64,000 nt of DNA. It comes from Desulfovibrio sp. 86 (GTDB taxonomy: Bacteria; Desulfobacterota; Desulfovibrionia; Desulfovibrionales; Desulfovibrionaceae). Shown in pieces: positions 17,359 through 26,094 of this stretch. Position numbers and translations under genes: made by a program. The stretch is from positions 1,674,001 to 1,738,000 of the forward strand of contig NZ_LR738849.1 in assembly GCF_902702915.1 (NCBI RefSeq). Reading direction: 5' to 3'. The notes below the pieces were generated by a model. That model worked only from the letters and a program-made list of their open reading frames with translations. It searched no databases and was not told the DNA's origin. Each line of letters starts with the position of its first letter. Positions within the stretch are counted from its first letter, which is position 1.

Positions 17359-17470
17359 CTGCAATGCGCCTTGCCCGCAGGCGTCTTTGCCGCAGAGCCG
17401 CAGCGTGGTTGTGCCAGCCTGTGCGCCGTTGACGCGCTTGCCCCCCTCGCATAATCATGAACGCAACAGT

Positions 17471-17962
17471 ATGAACATCTGTAACTTCAACGCCCAGCCC
17501 ACGCCAGCCCGAACTCCGGCGGATTACGCGGCCTGCGCGGATATCTGGCTGGAGGCGTCCCTGCTGGCGCACGACTTTGTAGACCCGGCGCTGTGGACTG
17601 CGCAGCGTGAAGCCATGGCGCGGCACTATCTGCCCGCATCGCAGGTGACGCTTTTTCGGCATGCTGACCGCCCCATTGCCTTTGCCGCCGTGTGCAGACC
17701 TGACGACGAAGACCTGCTTGCCGCGCTTTTCGTGGCTCCGGCCTTCTGGCGCAAGGGATTCGGCAGCGCGCTTCTGCGGCATGTGCAGCGTGGACGTGCC
17801 CGGCTGCGGCTTGATGTGTACCGCGCCAATACAGGGGCGCTGGCATTTTACCAAAGCATGGGCTTTGCGCCTGTGGGCGAAAGCCTCTGCGGTCACACCG
17901 GGCAGCCGCAAATAGCTATGCTGTGGACAGCGCCCGCACTGCCGCAGGAGAAAGGTTTATAG
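17471..17962 (+). CDS. GNAT-family N-acetyltransferase
   Basis: 163 residues from ATG 17471. The acetyl-CoA loop is VAPAFWRKGFGSALL (R-x-x-G-x-G/A type). The C-terminal part, LDVYRANTGALAFYQSMGF, is the standard GNAT ending in which the Tyr acts as general acid. No clear ribosome site precedes the ATG. A TTGACG/ATAATC promoter-like pair at 17429-17456 would start transcription within about 10 bases of the ATG, so a nearly leaderless message is possible. The substrate is unknown; YjaB/AAC-like small GNATs are the nearest type. A 32-codon ORF and asparaginase follow directly. Confidence 0.85.
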   Translation: MNICNFNAQPTPARTPADYAACADIWLEASLLAHDFVDPALWTAQREAMARHYLPASQVTLFRHADRPIAFAAVCRPDDEDLLAALFVAPAFWRKGFGSALLRHVQRGRARLRLDVYRANTGALAFYQSMGFAPVGESLCGHTGQPQIAMLWTAPALPQEKGL

Positions 17963-17963
17963 G

Positions 17964-18062
17964 ATGAAGATACAGAGAATCGAAACGCGCAAAGCCGTCA
18001 ATGTTGCGCACGACACCTCGCCTCGAGGCGTGGAAGCCCCGGCGCAACGGGAGTTCGCATGA
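17964..18062 (+). CDS. Candidate 32-residue coupling ORF between GNAT and asparaginase
   Basis: ATG 17964 lies two bases after the GNAT stop. The frame runs through MKIQRIETRKAVNVAHD to TGA at 18062, and its TGA overlaps the asparaginase ATG (ATGA at 18059-18062). The peptide is basic at first and resembles nothing I know. Such placement is typical of a translational coupling leader, but a frame of 32 codons can also arise by chance. Confidence 0.35.
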   Translation: MKIQRIETRKAVNVAHDTSPRGVEAPAQREFA

Positions 18063-19120
18063 GTCCTAGCCCACGTGTGAATGCCAATTGTTCTGAATCC
18101 GGCGCGTTGCCCCAGGTGGCCCTGCTGGCCACGGGAGGCACCATTGCCGGGGTGGCGGACACCCCCCTGGAGCAGATAAGCTATCAGGCCGGCGTGCTGT
18201 CCGTGGAGTGCATGCTGGAAAGCCTGCCCGGCATTGAGGGGGTGGCGCGTATCGCCAGCCGCCAGTGCGGCAACCTGCCCAGCGAGGACATGCGCCCCTG
18301 CCACTGGGCCAAACTTGGGCGCGACTGCGCCCAGGCCCTTGAAGACGAAACCATGTGCGGTGTTGTGCTTACCCACGGCACCGACACCCTTGAAGAATCG
18401 GCCTTCTATCTGCACCTGACCATGAGCAGTCCCAAGCCTGTGGTGCTCACGGGGGCCATGCGTCCGGCCACCTCTCTCAGCGCGGACGGCCCCATCAATA
18501 TAAGGGACGCCGTGGCCGTGGCCGCCTGCCCGCAGGCGCGGGGGCGCGGGGCGCTTATCGTCATGAACGGGCGCATCATTTCGGCCCGCACGGCGGTCAA
18601 GGCCGGAACGCTGGATGTGGAAGCCTTTCGCGCTCTGGAATCCGGCCTGCTTGGGCGCGTAATCAATGGGCGGCCCGTCTTCTATCACAGCGGTGAGGAC
18701 GGCCCTGTCCTGGCCGGAACCTACGCCGCCCATGCCGGACAGGACCATCTGCCGCGCGTGGATGTGCTGTACGCCTGCGCGGGCATGCCGCTGGACGCCA
18801 CGCTCTTTTCTCTGGAGCGCTCGTCCGGGCTGGTCGTTGCGGGCATGGGCAACGGCTCCATGCCGTCAGATATCCGCAAGGCCCTGAATATGGCCGTCAA
18901 GGAGGGCAAACCCGTGGTGCGCGCCAGCCGCACGGGGGGCGCTCCGGTGACGGATCTTGAAGAATATGCGGCGTTCATCGCGTCGGGCATGCTTTCAACG
19001 CCCAAGGCGCGGGTGCTGCTCATGCTGGCCCTGGCCGAGGCAGAACGTCAGGGGGCGCGCGACCCGGAAGCGCGGATGGCCAGCGTGCGCCGCGCCTTCA
19101 CGCACTGCCGCGAGGTATAA
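18059..19120 (+). CDS. L-asparaginase
   Basis: 353 residues. Both catalytic signatures are present: LLATGGTIAG (nucleophile Thr28) and LTHGTDTLEESAF near residue 103. Also GAMRPATSLSADGP and GMGNGSMP, as in bacterial type I/II asparaginases. It hydrolyses asparagine to aspartate and ammonia. No signal peptide is visible (the N-terminus is Ser/Pro/Asn-rich and polar), so the enzyme appears cytoplasmic. GGGAG lies seven bases before the ATG. The gene probably shares a transcript with the GNAT gene upstream. Confidence 0.93.
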   Translation: MSPSPRVNANCSESGALPQVALLATGGTIAGVADTPLEQISYQAGVLSVECMLESLPGIEGVARIASRQCGNLPSEDMRPCHWAKLGRDCAQALEDETMCGVVLTHGTDTLEESAFYLHLTMSSPKPVVLTGAMRPATSLSADGPINIRDAVAVAACPQARGRGALIVMNGRIISARTAVKAGTLDVEAFRALESGLLGRVINGRPVFYHSGEDGPVLAGTYAAHAGQDHLPRVDVLYACAGMPLDATLFSLERSSGLVVAGMGNGSMPSDIRKALNMAVKEGKPVVRASRTGGAPVTDLEEYAAFIASGMLSTPKARVLLMLALAEAERQGARDPEARMASVRRAFTHCREV

Positions 19121-19305
19121 TGATCAAGCCTTGCCTGCGGGGCGTAAAAGAAGCACAATCGCCCATTGTTTTTGGAGCCGGGCACCAAGGCTCCCGCGTT
19201 GGAACGGCTGCCGCGAAGATCAGCGCCGCTGTGCCGTCGCGCCATCGCGCGCCGTGACGAGCGTGTTTTGAACAGTGAGATGGCACGTTCGCAACGTGAA
19301 TCCGC

Positions 19306-19458
19306 TCTAGAGCAATTTCACTTTGAAATTGCTCTGGCGGCTGCGTGAGCAGACGTCCGCCGCAGAGGCGTAAGCGCAATTTATTTGCGCTGTTACGCGC
19401 CGAAGCGGGCGTCTTGGAAGCATTGAGAATGGGTATTCTCAATGCAAAAATGCTCTAG
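19306..19458. repeat. Repeat family B (long form 2)
   Basis: About 153 bp bounded by CTCTAGAGCAATTT and AATGCTCTAG. The interior has several stem-loops: AGCAATTTCACTTTGAAATTGCT, a GCAATTTATTTGC piece, and TTGAGAATGGGTATTCTCAA. It is nearly the same as 32706-32855. It lies just upstream of the PaaK-type gene and ends about 20 bases before its start. Confidence 0.8.
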
Positions 19459-19478
19459 CCTGAAGGAGCCGCAGAAGC

Positions 19479-20759
19479 ATGTCCTACCGCTTCATTCCCC
19501 AGCTTGATGATGCAGATATCCGCCGCCAGCAGGAAGAAGGCTTGGCTAACACCCTGGCCCGCGTCTGGAATTCCCCCCAGTATGCCGGCAAGCTTCGCGC
19601 CTGTGGACTCAAGCCCGGCGACCAGATCGGGCTGGACGACCTTGCCCGCCTGCCCACGGTGGACGTGGACGACCTGCGCGAGGGCTATCCCCTGCCCCTG
19701 CTCTGCGTTCCGCCCACCGATGTGGTGCGTATCCACGCCTCCAGCGGCACCACCGGCAAGCGCAAAATTTTGGCCTATACCGCCACGGATGTGGACACAT
19801 TCAATTTGCAGATGGCCCGCTGCTATGAACTGGCCGGGCTTACGGCTGAAGACCGCATGCAGATCGCCGTGGGCTATGGCCTCTGGACGGCGGGCGTGGG
19901 CTTTCAGGGCGGCAGCGAAAAGCTTGGCATGCTGACCGTGCCCGTGGGGCCGGGCAACCTTGAGATGCACCTGCAACTTTTGCAAGACCTCGAGACCACC
20001 TGTTTCGGGGCAACAGCATCCATGGCCCTGCTGCTGGCCGAAGAAGTGGAACGGGCGGACCTGGGCAAAAAAATCAAGCTGCGCAGGATGATCTGCGGTT
20101 CCGAAGCGCGTAGCGAAAAAATGCGCCAGACCATTGAAAGCAAGCTGGGGCTGGAAGGCTGCTACGACATCGCGGGCATGACCGAAATGTACGGCCCCGG
20201 CACGGCCATTGACTGTGACGCGCACGAGGGCCTGCACTACTGGGCCGACCTCTTCATCATCGAAGTGCTTGATCCCGTCACCCTGCAGCCCGTTGCCGAA
20301 GGCGAAGTGGGCGAAATGGTGGTCACCAGCCTGCGCAAGGAGGCCGTGCCCCTGCTGCGCTACCGCACCCACGACCTCTGCCGCCTGCTGCCGGGCCGGT
20401 GTTCCTGCGGGCTGAACATGCCCAGGCACGACCGCATCCTTGGCCGCTCCGACGACATGCTCATCTACCGGGGCGTCAACATTTACCCCGGTCAGTATAT
20501 GGCCGTCATAGGCGAATTTACGGAACTCGGCGGCGAATACCAGGTGGAGCTCACGCGCGACGACCGTGGTCTTGACCATCTGACCCTTACAGTGGAGCGC
20601 GCCCAGGGCGTTGGCAGCGGCAATGACGCCGCACTGACGCAGGCTCTGGAACACCGGCTGCACAAGGCCATACTGGCCCGCATGCAGGTGACTGTGGTGG
20701 ACTACGCCACATTGCCGCGCACGTTCAGCAAGTCGCGGCGTGTTGTGGACAAGCGCTGA
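19479..20759 (+). CDS. Phenylacetate-CoA ligase family enzyme (PaaK type)
   Basis: 426 residues. The adenylate-forming P-loop reads IHASSGTTGKRK (about residue 88), with GMTEMYGPG at A5 and LGRSDDMLIYRGVNIYPGQ at A8, followed by the small C-terminal domain of PaaK. Two Cys pairs near residue 308 (CRLLPGRCSCG) match the zinc-binding element of this family. It activates an aromatic acid with CoA through an acyl-adenylate. Many Desulfovibrio genomes carry such paralogs next to unrelated genes, so the natural acid is uncertain. GAAGGAG lies upstream. A family B repeat sits immediately 5'. Confidence 0.85.
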   Translation: MSYRFIPQLDDADIRRQQEEGLANTLARVWNSPQYAGKLRACGLKPGDQIGLDDLARLPTVDVDDLREGYPLPLLCVPPTDVVRIHASSGTTGKRKILAYTATDVDTFNLQMARCYELAGLTAEDRMQIAVGYGLWTAGVGFQGGSEKLGMLTVPVGPGNLEMHLQLLQDLETTCFGATASMALLLAEEVERADLGKKIKLRRMICGSEARSEKMRQTIESKLGLEGCYDIAGMTEMYGPGTAIDCDAHEGLHYWADLFIIEVLDPVTLQPVAEGEVGEMVVTSLRKEAVPLLRYRTHDLCRLLPGRCSCGLNMPRHDRILGRSDDMLIYRGVNIYPGQYMAVIGEFTELGGEYQVELTRDDRGLDHLTLTVERAQGVGSGNDAALTQALEHRLHKAILARMQVTVVDYATLPRTFSKSRRVVDKR

Positions 20760-20813
20760 CACGGGTTCGCGCAGTGGTCAGAGTGCTATTGGAGCAGATT
20801 ACGAGTAAAATGC

Positions 20814-20876
20814 TTTGTGGGGGAGGGACCCTTTTGTAAAAGGGTCTCCTCCCCCACGCCCCCACCCCCTAAAACA
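20814..20876. repeat. GC-rich hairpin cassette, family C
   Basis: TTTGTGGGGGAGGGACCC, TTTTGTAAAA loop, GGGTCTCCTCCCCC, then CCCCCACCCCC and TAAAAC. It is 55 bases 3' of the PaaK-type gene and may terminate it. A family B-like stub (GAGCAGATTACGAGTAAAATGC) directly precedes it. Confidence 0.8.
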
Positions 20877-20956
20877 TTTATTGTTTTTTTGTAGCGCAGG
20901 GATTGCCCCTGTTGCCTTCATTGCCCTCACTGCTTCCATTCTTTCCATTGATCAGC

Positions 20957-20994
20957 GCCTCCGAAACCGTCCGGTTTGGGAGGCAGTATTTTTT
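20957..20994 (+). terminator. Rho-independent terminator
   Basis: The stem GCCTCCGAAACCG pairs with CGGTTTGGGAGGC around a short loop, and AGTATTTTTT follows. It lies 200 bases downstream of the PaaK-type gene and insulates the adhesin gene from it. Confidence 0.75.
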
Positions 20995-21352
20995 CAGGGC
21001 TGGCGCGCCTGGCGTTTTTCTGCAGGAGGCATGGCGGCAGGGATCACGTATGTGGGCTGTTCGCTGTTATGCCGCAGCCGCCAGCTCGTGCGCCCATGGC
21101 CGCACGCAAGGGGCCGCACGCAAGGGGCCGCGCCGGGGCACTGTGAAAGCCTGTATATTCTTTTTATTTTTAGGAACATATGTCCAGTATCGTCCAGTGG
21201 AAAGAACCCAGGTATGATGCTGTGCCAATGCCGCGCGAATACAATCTTTTGAAAATATATGATCCTGTATAAAAGTATAAGATGCCAGTATATATCGAAG
21301 CGGTTCATCCGCGCGATAGAGTGGATCTTGCTCCAAAGGCTCCACTTGATGC

Positions 21353-21380
21353 TTGACAAATAATACTAGAACACTATTAT
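21353..21380 (+). promoter_or_regulatory. Near-consensus sigma-70 promoter of the large surface protein
   Basis: TTGACA at 21353-21358, a 16-base spacer, TATTAT at 21375-21380, in A/T-rich DNA. The predicted start leaves a leader of about 270 nt before ATG 21656, long enough for folded regulatory RNA. Confidence 0.7.
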
Positions 21381-21655
21381 TAAGCTGTGAGTAAGTCACG
21401 CGGCCTGCCCTTGAGGTCGCTCCCCCTGCCTTATTTGGCTTTTATAAGCCCGGCAAATGGCTTTCAAGCTTTTGTCTGTTCTATTTTCCCAATAAATATC
21501 TTTAAAATACACGTGGTTGCCCTGCGGCACCTTGCGGCGGCTTTCGCTTTGGCGAAGTGCGCACGCAACGGCCTGCCGGGCTCCGGGGCAGATTTGGCCT
21601 TTGCGCCAGCCTGTACTCTGTCAGGCCCTGCCCGGATACATTTCAGGAGTTTGTT

Positions 21656-24600
21656 ATGGCGAATATTCATCTTACCCGTCCGCAGTTCGGACAGCAGACC
21701 GCGATCACCAATGCTGCGGAAGACAGCATTGTTCTGGATTTCCCCACCACTGACGCCACGCTGGGCCGCGAAGGCGACGCCCTGACCTTTACGTTTGAGG
21801 ACGGCGCAAAAATTCGTCTTGACGGTTTTTATACCGACTATACCAGTGAAAATACGCCCGATTTTATCGTGGATGGGCAAATGGTTTCCGGCAAGGATTT
21901 TTTCAGCGCCCTGGGGCAGGACGATCTCATGCCCGCAGCCGGGCCAACGGCCGCCACGCGCAATGCACATTATACGGAACATGCCGATTCCAGCCTTGAT
22001 TCGGGTATTGACCATCTTGGCGGTCTGGACTGGAGCATGCAGACAGCCAGCGTCGCTCAGGACACGCTGGCCACGGACAGCCAGCTTGGCCGCGATGACG
22101 GCGGCCAGGGGCCGGACGTGCCCGGAACCGGTGGCGGCGGTGGCGGCACCTCCCCCGCCTACCATGCGCGCCTTGTGGTGGGTAGTGATGCCAGTCAGTC
22201 CATGGTGTTTCAGGCCATTGACGAAAACGGCAACCTTGTCACGGACGCCAGCCAGGTGAGTCTGGCCTTTGCGGGCGGCTCTTCGGCCTATTTCAACGCC
22301 CCGGTCATCGACCCCGTCACCGGCCTTGTCACCATTACGCTTACGGCGGCGGGGCAGGCCGCTCTGGCCGCTGGCGAAAAGTTTGACTCCGTGCTTGAAG
22401 TGACCGTGGGTGGAAAGACCTACAATATGGAACTGCTGGGCAATGACAGTTCCTCCTACGACTCTGCGCAGCGCGAAGCTGAAACAGACCTTGGCGGCCC
22501 CCTCAAGGGCGAATGGTACGACTCGCACGGCAAGAATGTTAATGGAGAAAAAATCACGATGGGCGGCGAGGGCTACAACAGCGTTGTTGTGGAAAACACC
22601 ACGGCTTCCGGCAATGCCTATGGCGCACTCAATACGGACATCACCTTTGCGCATGACGCCGCGGGCAAGATAGACGTTTCCGCCAGGGCCGAAAACGGCA
22701 ATGCCTACGGTACCTCCGCATATGGCAGAGTTGGCGGTGGGACCATCACCATTGACGCCGGAACAAAGGGCGATGTGAACATGGGCGCGACAGCGGACGG
22801 TGGATCGAGCATGGCCCTGATCACCGGAGGCGACAAGGACGGCAGCGGCAATTTTTACCAGGCGACAGCCAATGTGCACGGCAAGGACATAACCTTCACG
22901 GCTGGAGCCAATGAAAAGACCGCCGCAGGCATATGGGGGGCCGGCAAGTCCACCGTGAACGTGCAGGCCGAGGGCGACGTGAACTTCTCCAGTTCCGTCA
23001 CGGGCGGCACTGTCAATTATATGGCGACTGCTGTGTATACCAAGGAACAGGCCACCGTGAATATCAGCGGGCAGAACGTCAGCGGTGAAACCAATGCCTA
23101 TGCGGGCAGCGGAGCGGATGGCACGGTAATGAGCAGCGTGTTCCGCACCACGGCGGGTACGGCCATCAATATCGACACCGCCAGCGACGGCAAGTTCAGC
23201 GCCACGGCCTATCAGGAAACATCGCCTTACGACAGTCCCTACACCGGCGTTTCCTGGACAGGCGGCCGGGCGGCGGGCTTTACCTCCCTGGGGCTTGCGG
23301 CCTCCGGCAACCTGAATCAGGCCGGTCAGGGCGGCAAGTCGGCCATCAATATCAACGCGGGCGATGTGGACATCTCCGCCACGGTGGACGCCGCATCCCC
23401 CAAGGGCACGGCCGCTGCCATCTATGCGGGCTATGGCGGCGACGTCAAAATCAATACATCGGGCAGTGACAATGAGCTGAACATCACGGCCGATGCGCCC
23501 AGTTGGGGCGTCAGCATTTTCTCCACCAACTACGGTACGACTACCATCAATACCGGAGACGGGGATGATGTCATCAACCTCAACGCCTCTGCCCACAACG
23601 GCGCTGCGGCCATCGGTCTTGCCACGCAGGCAAGCGGCCAGACGATCATCAACGGCGGCAACGGCAATGACACGCTGAACATTAACGCCACCTTCACAGG
23701 CACCCATACGCTTTCCACCGACTACATGGATACCAAGGCAGGAGCCTTTGGCATGAATGCGGCCTGGGGCGGGGCAGTCAACAAGATTACCAATGTCAAT
23801 AACGTGAATATTACCGCCGATGCCAGCGGCAGTGATGATGGCTGGGCTTACGGCATGTATACACGTGATGGTTGGGGGGCTTCTACCCAAAACATCATTG
23901 AAAATACAGACAGCGCCATCACGGTGGTCATCACGGCCAAGGCCGGAACCGCCGGGCAGGCCTATGCCATGTATGGCAATGCGGGCGGCATCAATCTTAT
24001 CCAGGGCGGCAGCCGTGCAGGGGATACACACGGCGACAGTGTCACCCTCAATGGAGATATTGGCGGCTATATCAATACCGTTAATACTGGCAGCGGCGAT
24101 GACCACATCGAAATCAACGGCAACCTGCGCAGCGGAACAAACACCTTCAACATGGGCGACGGCAACGACCTCTTCACGTTGAACGGCAATATCGCGGGCG
24201 GCACAAACAAGATTGTGATGGGCACTGGTGATAGCCACGTAAATATCCACGGAGATGTTACCGGCGGCACCACCAGCATCAGCCTTGGCGCTGGCGACGA
24301 CGTCGTGACCATTGACGGCCATGTGCAGGGCAAGCTCAGCATCACCGGCGGCGACGGCTATGATCTGCTGGTGCTCAAGGCCGACTCCTACGCCGACTTT
24401 ATCGCCAAGTACGACACCTGGCTGCAAAACAACCTGAGCTCCATTGACGTTGAAGGAATTCACGTGAGCGTCAACGGCCTGAGCGCCGCTGACCAGGCAG
24501 ATCTGCACGCTTACCTGAACAGCGGCCATTTCAACGGCTATGACGTCACGTATTCTGACAGCACCGTGCCCTTCTCGGCTGCCATGGCTGACGATTTGCC

Positions 24601-24772
24601 CGACGGCTACCGCGAGGCGGGGCTTTCACACCACGGCGATCACGACGGCGGTTCCGGGCATTCTGGCGGCGACGCTTCTTCCGTCAGCCAGGACGCGCAC
24701 TCGGACAACACCGGCGACGATATGACCGTACTGGCGGCGCAGCACCAGATACACTCCGAGTTCGGCGGTTAG
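21656..24772 (+). CDS. Large RTX-like repeat surface protein, probable type I secretion substrate
   Basis: 1038 residues from ATG 21656 (AGGAG seven bases upstream); earlier in-frame starts would translate leader DNA. There is no signal peptide. The N-terminal ~100 residues (VLDFPTTDATLGREGDALTF, KIRLDGFYTDY, VDGQMVSGKDFFSAL, then PAAGP) are of the kind heading large Desulfovibrio type I secreted adhesins. A Gly linker (about 157-164) leads to a Gly/Asn/Asp-rich beta repeat region. Calcium-binding-like nonapeptides occur late in the protein: TGDGDDVIN, GGNGNDTLN, TGSGDDHIE, MGDGNDLFT, LGAGDDVVT, GGDGYDLLV. The C-terminus is His/Asp/Gly-rich. There are no cysteines. No ABC exporter or TolC gene is in the window. 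Its stop codon TAG is the first three bases of a repeat. Confidence 0.82.
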   Translation: MANIHLTRPQFGQQTAITNAAEDSIVLDFPTTDATLGREGDALTFTFEDGAKIRLDGFYTDYTSENTPDFIVDGQMVSGKDFFSALGQDDLMPAAGPTAATRNAHYTEHADSSLDSGIDHLGGLDWSMQTASVAQDTLATDSQLGRDDGGQGPDVPGTGGGGGGTSPAYHARLVVGSDASQSMVFQAIDENGNLVTDASQVSLAFAGGSSAYFNAPVIDPVTGLVTITLTAAGQAALAAGEKFDSVLEVTVGGKTYNMELLGNDSSSYDSAQREAETDLGGPLKGEWYDSHGKNVNGEKITMGGEGYNSVVVENTTASGNAYGALNTDITFAHDAAGKIDVSARAENGNAYGTSAYGRVGGGTITIDAGTKGDVNMGATADGGSSMALITGGDKDGSGNFYQATANVHGKDITFTAGANEKTAAGIWGAGKSTVNVQAEGDVNFSSSVTGGTVNYMATAVYTKEQATVNISGQNVSGETNAYAGSGADGTVMSSVFRTTAGTAINIDTASDGKFSATAYQETSPYDSPYTGVSWTGGRAAGFTSLGLAASGNLNQAGQGGKSAININAGDVDISATVDAASPKGTAAAIYAGYGGDVKINTSGSDNELNITADAPSWGVSIFSTNYGTTTINTGDGDDVINLNASAHNGAAAIGLATQASGQTIINGGNGNDTLNINATFTGTHTLSTDYMDTKAGAFGMNAAWGGAVNKITNVNNVNITADASGSDDGWAYGMYTRDGWGASTQNIIENTDSAITVVITAKAGTAGQAYAMYGNAGGINLIQGGSRAGDTHGDSVTLNGDIGGYINTVNTGSGDDHIEINGNLRSGTNTFNMGDGNDLFTLNGNIAGGTNKIVMGTGDSHVNIHGDVTGGTTSISLGAGDDVVTIDGHVQGKLSITGGDGYDLLVLKADSYADFIAKYDTWLQNNLSSIDVEGIHVSVNGLSAADQADLHAYLNSGHFNGYDVTYSDSTVPFSAAMADDLPDGYREAGLSHHGDHDGGSGHSGGDASSVSQDAHSDNTGDDMTVLAAQHQIHSEFGG

Positions 24773-24807
24773 AGCAGTTTACGAATGAAATGAGTTAAAT
24801 GCTCTAG
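24770..24807. repeat. Short form of repeat family B containing a stop codon
   Basis: A 38-bp element bounded by TAGAGCA and its exact complement TGCTCTA, with GTTTACGAATGAAATGAG inside. The first TAG is the stop codon of the surface protein gene. Confidence 0.8.
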
Positions 24808-24840
24808 GATTGAAGTTTTTTGTGGGTGGGGCTGGAGCGC

Positions 24841-24903
24841 TTTGTGGGGGAGGGACCCTTTTGCAAAAGGGTCTCCTCCCCCACGCCCCCACCCCCTAAA
24901 ACT
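24841..24903. repeat. GC-rich hairpin cassette, family C
   Basis: Same cassette and orientation as 20814-20876, with GGGGGAGGGACCC pairing with GGGTCTCCTCCCCC around TTTTGCAAAA. It is 3' of the surface protein gene, directly after a family B element. Confidence 0.8.
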
Positions 24904-25024
24904 CTTGTCGTACAAGGTGCTTCCTGGTTGGAAGCGGGGGGCCAGCGGCAGAGTCTTCCAGACATCACACCGTTTCAAGGTGCACCTGCTCTGGGCAGCA
25001 ACTGCCGCCTTGGCATAATGGGGA

Positions 25025-25058
25025 CCGCCGCTCTGGTATATCCGGGGCGGCGGTTTTT
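25025..25058 (+). terminator. Rho-independent terminator
   Basis: CCGCCGC pairs with GCGGCGG across a loop of about 14 bases, and TTTTT follows. It lies about 250 bases after the surface protein gene and before the membrane protein gene. Confidence 0.7.
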
Positions 25059-25302
25059 GCGTGCTGGAACATCTTACCTTTGAAAAAAATGCAAGGGCGC
25101 AGGTAAACAGCGGTTATGCGGCCACGGCGGGCATCTGCCCCCGTAGCCGCCAGATCCCCTGCAAAACGCGATCGCTCTGCGTGAATATCACGCCTCTCCC
25201 CGCTGGGCGCTTGCCCGCGAAGTTGCGTCATGCAATTATGTGACAGCGCGCCTCGTTGCGCCGACACCCTTTTTGCGCCAACACCCTTTTTTCGGAGACG
25301 CC

Positions 25303-25872
25303 ATGCCCACAGGCAACATGCTGAAGCCCTGGCCGCTTCTGGCCGGATATATCTGTCTGTCTGGCGGCGCGTTTGCCCTGTGGGTACCCATACTCGGCCT
25401 GCTGCCTCTGCCTGTGCTTCCCTGCGCCTTTGTGGCGCGGCGTATAGCCATGGCGCGTCAGGACATTGTGGCCGCAGAGCACGCACGCTGGCAGCTGCGT
25501 ACGTTCTGGCTGCTTTTTTTACTGCTGGTGACCTTGATGGGACTGTTTGCGGCCGTGGGCATTGTTTTCAGCGAGGCTGCGGTTCTGGACCTCGTGGAGG
25601 GCATAGGCGACGCCTACAGCGCCAACCAGATAGACATGGGCGTGGTGCTGGAACGGTTCTGGGCCATTGGCGAAATCCGCTATTTTACCTGGGCGGGCCT
25701 GCTTTGGCTGGTTCTGGCGCAGGTGTGGCCTCTCAAGCGCATTCTCCAGGGCATATGGGCGCTGTTTGCGGGATGCGTCCCCACAGGGCCCGGGCGTGGC
25801 GTAAAATGTCTTGCCCTTGTTGTGGCCTTTGCCGTGCAGGGGGGCATACTGGCCTTTATACTGGGCACCTAG
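25303..25872 (+). CDS. Membrane protein of unknown function
   Basis: 189 residues from ATG 25303 (CGGAG upstream). Four hydrophobic segments are visible: about 8-33 (LLAGYICLSGGAFALWVPIL), 66-88 (FWLLFLLLVTLMGLFAAVGI), 125-145 (YFTWAGLLWLVLAQVWPLK), and 168-186 (CLALVVAFAVQGGILAFIL). Between the second and third lies a soluble acidic loop of about 35 residues. I recognise no family. Its stop codon TAG (25870-25872) is the first three bases of a family B repeat. There is no evident operon partner. Confidence 0.7.
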   Translation: MPTGNMLKPWPLLAGYICLSGGAFALWVPILGLLPLPVLPCAFVARRIAMARQDIVAAEHARWQLRTFWLLFLLLVTLMGLFAAVGIVFSEAAVLDLVEGIGDAYSANQIDMGVVLERFWAIGEIRYFTWAGLLWLVLAQVWPLKRILQGIWALFAGCVPTGPGRGVKCLALVVAFAVQGGILAFILGT

Positions 25873-26020
25873 AGCAGATCAACTTTGAAATGAGAAGCAT
25901 TTCAAATTTTCATTCAGCCGAAAAATGCGATTCGCGGCTGAATCCACGCCACGTTGTGGCGCGCTGCACGAAAGTGCAGCGTTAGAGCATTTATACTTTC
26001 TCAAAGGTAAAATGCTCTAG
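25870..26020. repeat. Repeat family B (long form 1)
   Basis: About 151 bp bounded by TAGAGCAGAT and AAATGCTCTAG, almost identical to 60961-61112. Interior stem-loops are GAAATGAGAAGCATTTC, CAGCCGAAAAATGCG with GCGGCTG, CCACGTTGTGG and CTGCACGAAAGTGCAG. It overlaps the stop codon of the upstream gene. Confidence 0.88.
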
Positions 26021-26094
26021 GCCGGAAGCCCGCTCGTCATGCGGCGCGGGCTTTTGCATCCATTGGCGCTCTGTCGTTGCGGCGCCACACTGTT

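Noticed and set aside
21067-21399. 110-codon minus-strand frame upstream of the surface protein
   Set aside because: It covers the best promoter in the window and has no ribosome site or family resemblance.
21464-24529. 1021-codon minus-strand frame
   Set aside because: Antisense mirror of the Gly/Asn/Asp repeats of the surface protein; the repeats themselves create the long open frame.
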